Shown here in pieces: positions 56,890-64,000 of a stretch of 64,000 nucleotides of DNA. The stretch is from the NCBI RefSeq assembly GCF_019320115.1, contig NC_089584.1:60651633-60715632 (forward strand), written 5' to 3'. Source of the DNA: Miscanthus floridulus (lineage: Eukaryota; Streptophyta; Magnoliopsida; Poales; Poaceae). The first letter of the stretch is position 1; each line of letters opens with the position of its first letter. Below the pieces are notes generated by a model. It did not search any database. It saw nothing but the letters and a program-made list of their open reading frames with translations, and was not told the origin of the DNA. A program made the translations under genes and the position numbers.

Positions 56890-59800
56890 TGTAACACCCC
56901 AGGTGTTTGGCTTCCACATTTGCACTTGCATTTCATGAACATGAGCATCATTCATCCATTCATGAGTTTATATTGCATGAAACATGTTTTCAAAACATTG
57001 CAACATATCGTTATATTTCATGTGTGTGATTTTATGAAATGGATAGTGTGCAACACTCAAGTGCAACATGTGCAACTCACTTTAGTGAAACATAGTTAAT
57101 AAGTACTATGCAACAGAATCATGAAACATGTGAAACATGACTTCGAAACAAAGGTAACATTTCATTGGTCTTTCCTTGTTTCAGTACATGTAATGCTTGA
57201 TTTTGGTGTGACCTATGTGTGGTTTGGCTAACAATTCTCTTAAGCAACTTAGTTATACTTAGAATGTCATTTGGAACATTGTTCATATTGATCATGTTGC
57301 CTAATTATGATTTCAAGTAGTGGTTTGACTTGTTTTGACCCTGAACTCTTTTGTTTGACTGTTTAAAAAGTACAACTTAGACTATTTGCATGTCTAAGCA
57401 ATCTAAAGCAAAGTTGTAGCAAATTTTATAAGGAACAAACTTTGTTTAGAAGCCAAGTCATGAAAATATGCACAACTTGCTCAAAAAGGGCCCACAAGTC
57501 AGTGTTGAGGGCTGATTCAACACTTAGAAAAATTTTAGAGTATGAAATATGATTTCAGTTTTGTGTACTCCACTTTGGCATGATTTTTCTCATGATCCGT
57601 TGAGAATTAGGCCTTGGTCCTTTAATATGAATTGTATCTGGTACTTAGGGCTACAACTTGTATCTTGACTGTTTTCGCTGATGACCAACGGATTAGGAGA
57701 GGAAGAGCCATAAAGTAACGCTGTTAGGCATCAATGTCGGGACTGAATCGGAGCTACAGTGTCCTGACCGGCAACAGAGTTTCACCGCCGTGTGGCGCCG
57801 CGTGTCATTGGCCGCCTGCCTGCTCAGGCCACATCGGGCCAGAGCATGGCAATTGAAGCCCCTGCGTGTGACTGTGGTTCCCAGCGCTCGCATTCACTCT
57901 CTTTCGCCTTCCCCGCTTACAGCAGCAGCAGCGCAGCACCGCTCCGCCATTGCCGAGCGAGCTCCACCGTCGCCTAGCTCACTCGCCGCCACAAAAAGGC
58001 AACCTCTAGCTAGCCCACAGCTCCACCGTGTCCTCCTCTACCTCGTCGACCTTCTAGCCGAGCCAGCCGAACCATAGGTGAGGGCCATTGGCCGTTTTTT
58101 TGACACCATCGCCATGGCCGTACCTTGTCGGAGCGGAGCTCACCATGGCCAACCACCACCGGAGCCCTCTCGTCCTCCTTTTTCTTCTTGGTTAGCTTCA
58201 TGGTGACCTCGTGAAGCTCGTACTAAGCTCAAAAGATGCATTGGGGGCTCACCGTCGTTAGTACCCCGCACCGGAGCTCCGCCGTGCCGCCTTAGCCGGC
58301 GACGAGCTATCTCCGGTTAGCTCTAGGTCTTGCTGGTAGCATCATTCGACGTGGCTCATCACGTAGATCATGTAGGTGCTGACCATCTCGCTGGAATCCT
58401 CGCCATCGGCGAGCTATGCCGCTACCGCGCCATCGCAAGCGCCGTCCCCTGTTTCCTTTCGCTGACCGGTGGGGTCGGCTGACATGTGGGTCCCACGCGT
58501 CAGTGACCGTTTAGCTGTAGGATAGTTCAGATTTGTAGATTTGAATGCTGTTTTGTGAATTTTGTATCTCCAAATTGGTAGATCCAAATGGTGTGATTCC
58601 AATTTTGTTAGGATAATAGGGCAGTCTAGTATTTAGGAAAAATATGACATGAACTCTTGAAGTGAAAATTTTGGATGAATTAAATAGGAACTTGAAATGT
58701 GTTTTCAAATGCATGCAAACTTATTTAAATTATATCTTGAGTTTCTTTCCTCCAAAAATTATGAAATTTTGTGGGTAAGCTATTCTTTATTAGTAGAAGC
58801 TCTGGTAAAAATTTGAGAGTCATTACATGTATGGTTTTTGAGTTATAGATTTTCCTTTTATCGTTAATTGATACTTGTGTGAATTTCTGTAAATTATCTA
58901 GGAATCCTATGACCATGAAATTTTGTGGGGAGTATCCTAGTACCTAAAGAATGCTAGGAAAAATATAAAATCTGTTGCTTGACACTTTTCACTAAGGTTT
59001 CCTAATTATGTCATTTTAAGCCATTATGCCTTATCATTTTTGTGTAGGCTGTTATTCTTGCTCAAATGGTGTGAAATTTTTATAGTAGCCTACTTAGAGC
59101 ATGTAGTACCTACTATAATTTTTGTAGATTTAATGGTGTTAAAAGAAAATTTTATAGTAGCCTACTTAGAGCAGGTATTAAAAGAAATGATTTGGTGATG
59201 AACACCTTACTTTCTAGTGTTTTTGGGATATGTGTAATGAGTGAGTAAAGTTTGTTTTATCCAATTATGTGTTTGCAACATAAGTTAATAATTATTTTAC
59301 TTGCATTATGTCCTTCTAGACAGTTCTGGGGACTTTACAAAATTCCCCATGATAAGTTGGTTTGCTGTGCATGTGGTGAATACAAAAGTTGTAGATAACT
59401 GGTGTATCTAGCTCCTATCAAAATTTGGTGGTATTTTTCCTAGTAGTTTAGGAGTTACAGTTGTTTAAAGTTGGATCACAGTTTTGCCTGCTCTCTGTCT
59501 TGTGAAGACAGATTTTTGTTGATTAAAGAATTCGACCTAGTAAATGTTGGAATCATGCTTTGAGGTCTGAAAATGAATTATAGACAATTTCATAAGCTTT
59601 CCAAATTGTCTTGTTGCATGTCATTTGGATTTCTAAATATCTAGTTATGACCAGTTACTGTACCACTATACAGTCCTATTTTGCTGAAATACAGATGCTT
59701 GGGTGTATTCTTTGTTGCAATGATCCTGTTGATTGTTTAGGGGCTAGCCTAACTTGAGAACATGCTTAGGTGCAGATGCTAGGTCCTTAACTGAAGATGA

Positions 59801-61624
59801 GCAATTATACATTAGGTTGTATAAACTTGGTAAGTTAAAGTGATTTGAATAGAGCTTAAGTTGGAATATGTGGACTGCAGTGAGCATGTGCATTCCCCGA
59901 GCATCCCTAACTTCGTTCATGTGCATCCATGATATTTATCTTATGCATTCATGCAATAGGTATGCCGGAGGGAGTGACGCTACTGGAGTTCAAGGGAGCC
60001 AACCAGGAGGAGGAACCCGAGGTGTAGGAAATCGACGAAGTAGCTACTGCGGAGGAGTTGCCCGAGTGCCCTGACCACCAGCCTTCCTCTCTCCTGAAAG
60101 GCAAGCCCCGGAGCATATTAAACCTCCCATGTTTTTACAAATACCTTGAGTACCTTTTATTCATTGATGATGCATTAAATATAGGAATTGGTTGGAACCA
60201 ATTATTGCATGATATATCCATCCTTGTCCAGATATCGCACTGGAATCCTATTTAAGTTCAGGAACAGGTTAAATGCTTAGCCATGCTTAGTGCGGTAGAA
60301 GTCAGGTGATTTCCTGTCACCTGTGAGCTTAGGGATGAGGTGGATCACAGTTGGCTATATTTGTTATCATGGAAAAGAACCATGTTAATAATGAATTAAG
60401 ACCGGGTGGGGTCTTGTGTAGGTTTAAACATAGTGACTCCGTCTGTGTTGTTTAAGGACTGATATGCTGTACGTCCTCATGTCATGTTAAACGTAGCCTA
60501 ACACTTAGCTGGCCAGATGAGTCGTTTTGACCGCGAAGCCGAGTAGCTCAACTCAGGCCGGGATTCGTGGGGGTTGGATGCATTTTGGAGGTAGTAAGGA
60601 TGTGTAGAGAGCCATTGGCATAAGTCCAAGGGGAGTCAGGTGCTTAAAATCCTGCACTTCCTGGCAGAGTGGTTCTCTAAGAATGCAGGGCAGCCCAAAC
60701 CCACATTTTTTCTTTTATTTTTCTCCTGAGTTGTACCAAAGGTGACTCGTTGCGACCCTGATGGGGGAAGCAGGGTTTGTGTTAGGAATACCCCTCCAGC
60801 TGGATAGGAATCGATTCAAATCGCCGTCTCTCTCGGATAGTGAGAACTTGACTGAGCAGCGGCAACGTAGATTCACTTAATATAACGATATGGTTAAATG
60901 GATGATGATGATAATGTTGCCACGAATTATACCTGCTATGGTTATTATTGTTTGCATCTTAATCAAATGATTGCTTAGTACAGGTGCTAATATAGATGAT
61001 AGGTTAATGGCTAAAAGTCACTACTAGTTCAGGTTAAGAGTTGATCTTATTACTTATGCTTTTCCGCAAAAAGGAAGTGTCAGCCAGATCCACTAAATTA
61101 AGCTATGCATGATCCTTGGTGTCATTTGTTTTGGTTTCCGACGGGTAAGTCTCGCTGAGTACATTCTCGTACTCAGGGTTTATTCCCTCTTGTTGCAGAT
61201 GACTTTCTATATCAGGGATTCTCTAAGTATTGTCTCCACCCGGCGGGTGACAAAGACTAGATCATGGGCATGATCTCTGTTTCTCTCATCTGAATGCTTT
61301 TGCGGGTTGTGATCAACAAACCAGTATTTGTATTTGAACTCGGGTGTGTAAGTCAAACTATTTACTTCCGCGTACTTTACAACACTTGTTTTGTAATAAC
61401 AATGACTCTGAGGTGATGTAATCTATTTGCAAACCGTCTACAAAATGTTGTAACGTACGATATGTTATGTTGAATTACTTTGATCTTGGTTGTATGCAAG
61501 TTGGTTTGAAATCCTTCGAGATTTTAGTTGACTACCGGGTTTATATGGGCTCAAGTGCGAGAATTTGATCGTTTTGGTGATTGTTTTGTACTTGTGCTCT
61601 TATAAATTGGTCGATTCTGTGACA
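56890..61624 (+). repeat. 3' LTR of chromodomain element
   Basis: 4735 bp copy of the left LTR without the hAT-type element. At about 59140-59180 the phrase ATAGTAGCCTACTTAGAGCA is locally duplicated in place of the TTAATTAAATAA-containing segment of the left copy. Confidence 0.92.
59962..60255 (+). other. Short acidic ORF-like segment conserved in both LTRs
   Basis: Reads MPEGVTLLEFKGANQEEEPE, then a TAG, then ELPECPDHQPSSLLKGKPRS; the left LTR has the same at about 48402-48660, also with TAG at the matching codon. The preceding CATGCAATAG resembles a splice acceptor. It may be a small LTR-encoded peptide or a chance frame. The shared stop predates insertion or arose in parallel at a CAG. 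Confidence 0.35.
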
Positions 61625-61629
61625 ACTCC

Positions 61630-62511
61630 GACCCGCTTCTCTGACTAGGAGTACATCAAACCCCTGCTTATAGCTCTTCTCTGACTGGCGTGGTCGGAAC
61701 TGACTGGGGAACGATCGAACGGTGACGCCTGCTCGGTAAGGACCCAAAGAATCAGGCGGAGCAAGTAAGGCAGGGTGCTCAAGTCAAACCGCAATACCGA
61801 GGACCATACCCTGCACACCTATAGGATAGTACTATCAGGTCATGTCAGAAGGGTGCTCTGTAAGCTTCTAGATGTGTTAGAACACGAATAGTGTTATGGG
61901 TGTCGACATTTGTCCTAAAGTATGGTAGGCGCCGACATCTGCCATACCAAAAGGACATGGTGGAACCAACCACATGCATCCGACCATCAATAGTATTGTG
62001 GGCACCGACAAACCATCTTGTACTTGATGGCGTGGGCAACAAGACTAGGTAGCACACACACTCTCTTTCTCTCACACTCTCTCTTGTAAAGCCATCTCCT
62101 TCATCTATAAAATGGGATGCGCTCTCTCTAAAAGGACAATGATTCAAACAACCAATGAACAACAGATAGATCATTCCAACTCACTCTCTGCTCGGCCCTA
62201 GAACTTTAAAGCTGCACAGAGCACACTCTCGAATACTTAGCGCACGTAGGAGCTCCCGTCACTCTCGGCCCTTTAGTTTAGAGTCCGACTAGACCTCTTA
62301 CACCTCCCATCTTACTCCCTCTTGTTTTAACCCCACAGCAAACTTCGAGCACCTAGGCTTAGGAATAAAGTCACCGATCGACTCAAACTAGATGTAGGGA
62401 ACGTTGTCTGAACCAGTATAAACCATGTGTCATTTAGTGCTAGGCCACATCCGATCACAACATATGGCAAAATGACAAATATTTACTAGTTGGTCACTTT
62501 TTGCACCAACA
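61630..62511 (+). repeat. Right part of the solo LTR
   Basis: Continues the tandem-repeat end, then a unique region with TATAAAA at 62106-62112 and a CT-rich leader, ending CACCAACA before CTAAC. Confidence 0.78.
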
Positions 62512-64000
62512 CTAACCAAACTAACAAGCTCTCACGATTAGCTACACTAAAGAGCCTGACAACTAGTTTGTGGTAATGTAAAAAGAGAGAGAGCAACATG
62601 GTTATACCGTTGAGTCAAGGAATGAACCAATCAATCACAAGAATGAATACCATTGAAGACCAATCACCTCAGAATCAAATGATGACACAATGATTTTTTA
62701 CCGAGGTTCACTTGCTTGCTGGCAAGCTAGTCCTCGTTGTGGTGATTCACTCACTTGGAGGTTCACGTGCTAATTGGCATCACATGCCAAACCCTCAATT
62801 GGGTGTTGCACAACCAACAAAAGATGAGGATCACACAAGCCACGAGCAATTTACTAGAGTACCTTTTGGCTCTCCGTCAGGGAAAGGTCAAGAACCCCTC
62901 ATAATCACTACGATTAGAGCCGAAGACAATCACCAACCTCTGCTCGATGATCCTTGCTGCTCCAAGCCATCTAGGTGGTGGCAACCACCAAGAGTAACAA
63001 GCGAATCACGAAGCAAAACACGAACACCAAGTGCCTCTAGATGCAATCACTCAAGCAATGCACTTGGATTCTCTTCCAATCTCACAAAGATGGTGAATCA
63101 ATGATGGAGATGAGTGGGAGGGCTTTGGCTAAGCTCACAAGGTTGCTATGTCAATGCAAATGGCCAAGAGAGTGAGCTTGAGCTGGCCAAATAATATTTA
63201 TAGACACCCCCAAACAATAGAGCCGTTGGCTCAATTACTGGGCTGACTGCGGGATGACTGGATGCACCGGTCATGTGCACCGGGTGTGTCTGGTGTGGTG
63301 ACCGGACATGTCTGGTCACTGCGTCTGGTCGCAACCTAACTACCACATGCCCCTTTCAAATTATTTAGCCATGCACAATAATACTACGTGATCAAACGCA
63401 CCATTAGAAAATGACCGGACACGGGAGACGTAGCATCCAGTCGAGTCCAGAGAGCTCCTAGAGCTGCTCTGGGCCAACCGGACACGTCCGATCACACCGA
63501 ACTAGACGCTCCTAGTGTCCGATCAAGTATAGCGCTGAAAACCCGAGACTTGCTGGTTCACACCGGACGCGTCTGGTCGCTGCGTCCGGTCACTGTGTCC
63601 AGTCTAGTCCAGAGAGCTCCTAGAGCCACTCAACTGCAACCAGACACCTCCGGTGTGGCCGACCGGACGCATCCCTATGACTAGTCCTATCTAGACCAAC
63701 ACCCACACACCACGTCACCTCAACCACATGCTAAACAGTGATTTCTCAGCATCCGGTCACTGCTACGACCTAGAGTCTGGTCACTTCATCAGCTCTACCA
63801 TGCCTGGCTAGAATACTAGACTGGACGCATCCGGTATGGATATCGGACGCATCCGGTCACATCGAGAAGATATCAAACATGTCTGGTCCTCATGTCAGAC
63901 GCGTCCGGTCACCCTGTGACTAGCGCATTCAACTCCTTTTCAACTCTATCTTCTTTACCCTTGCTCAAATGTACCAACCACCAAGTGTATCACCTTGTGC
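62512..64000 (-). repeat. Continuation of the minus-strand SIRE-type LTR
   Basis: Carries the LTR promoter on the minus strand (TATA at 63194-63203). Upstream on that strand (63240-63910) there is a dense array of CCGGACGC, GTCCGGTC and degenerate forms. Plus-strand frames here (for example 62712-63104) have no protein character. Truncated by the window end. Confidence 0.7.

Larger units (their letters stand above)
45320..61624 (+). mobile_element. Chromodomain Ty3/gypsy element (Tekay/Del-like) with very long LTRs
   Basis: LTRs lie at 45320-50266 (4947 bp) and 56890-61624 (4735 bp), start TGTAACACCCC and end CTGTGACA. Interior: a diverged initiator-tRNA primer site, an extra ORF, gag, protease, RT, RNase H, integrase and a C-terminal chromodomain. 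ACTCC duplications flank it. Every gene has several stops. A 195-bp hAT-type element in the left LTR explains most of the length difference between the LTRs. Confidence 0.94.
44717..62511 (+). mobile_element. Solo LTR (about 1.5 kb) split by a chromodomain gypsy element
   Basis: Starts TTTCAGGTTCATAAACCCGG (TG of the family end mutated to TT) and ends CACCAACA. CTAAC flanks both sides (44712-44716 and 62512-62516). Its own sequence is 44717-45319 plus 61630-62511, with a TATA box at 62106-62112 and no internal retroelement genes between its ends other than the nested element. That is the structure left by recombination between two LTRs. The CTAAC duplication lies in the surrounding SIRE-type LTR. 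Confidence 0.8.
44487..64000 (-). mobile_element. SIRE-type (Opie/Ji-like) LTR on the minus strand, split by nested insertions, runs off the window
   Basis: The plus-strand start TGAAAGGTCCTAATGGCTAG is the reverse complement of the CCTTTCA-type end of Opie/Ji-like LTRs. The LTR covers 44487-44716 and resumes at 62512. On the minus strand it has a TATA box (CTATAAATAT, 63194-63203), and 63240-63910 carries many CCGGAC/GTCCGG motifs in its upstream half. No initiator-tRNA site adjoins 44487 on its outer side, so this is a 3' LTR or a solo LTR. The other end is beyond the window. Confidence 0.75.

Noticed and set aside
62712..63104. 130-codon + strand frame near the right end
   Set aside because: It lies antisense within the SIRE-type LTR leader and has no recognisable domain.

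Overview
The window is nuclear DNA from a grass, probably a panicoid/Andropogoneae relative of maize, sorghum, Miscanthus or sugarcane. That placement is an inference from the element types: grass-style copia and gypsy retrotransposons, GC-rich copia coding sequence, short TIR elements and plastid-derived nuclear DNA. No intact host gene is visible. The one clear host gene is a decayed full-size ABC transporter of subfamily C (MRP type) spread over about 7305-39574 on the + strand. Nearly everything else is retrotransposon, largely nested.

Layout. 1-2028: unassigned flank with one small TIR element (1087-1223). 2029-7137: Copia-1, with 235-bp LTRs and few LTR differences, just upstream of the ABCC gene. 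7305-10147: ABCC exons 1-3 (first membrane region and NBD1). 10344-16817: Copia-2 in intron 3, flanked by GTATA repeats. 16988-18124: ABCC exons 4-6. 18125-38144: a SIRE-like copia element carrying only gag, inserted inside exon 6; its 5' LTR is itself split by a minus-strand Tat-like gypsy element at 19082-32527. 38150-39574: the rest of exon 6 and exons 7-10 (NBD2). 39575-44486: sparse sequence with an AT microsatellite, a perfect 91-bp duplication, a TIR element, a two-part plastid-derived insertion (cemA and trnK-UUU) and a G23 tract.

44487 to the window end is a second nest. A minus-strand SIRE-type LTR (44487->64000) contains a solo LTR (44717-62511, CTAAC repeats). That solo LTR contains a chromodomain gypsy element with LTRs near 4.9 and 4.7 kb (45320-61624, ACTCC repeats). 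Its left LTR contains a 195-bp hAT-type element (48764-48958, 8-bp repeats). Target-site duplications order each inner layer as younger than its host.

The most unusual content is non-canonical coding sequence inside the retroelements: a spliced sense-to-window (antisense-to-pol) gene in the Tat-like element, an unknown ORF upstream of its gag, a second unknown coiled-coil ORF upstream of gag in the chromodomain element, and a gag-only copia element with two zinc knuckles. All are disrupted here. The stop codons in the chromodomain element look like methylation-driven C-to-T decay. Coordinates of LTRs, exons and target duplications were read by eye from the sequence; family names are recognition from memory and were not searched.
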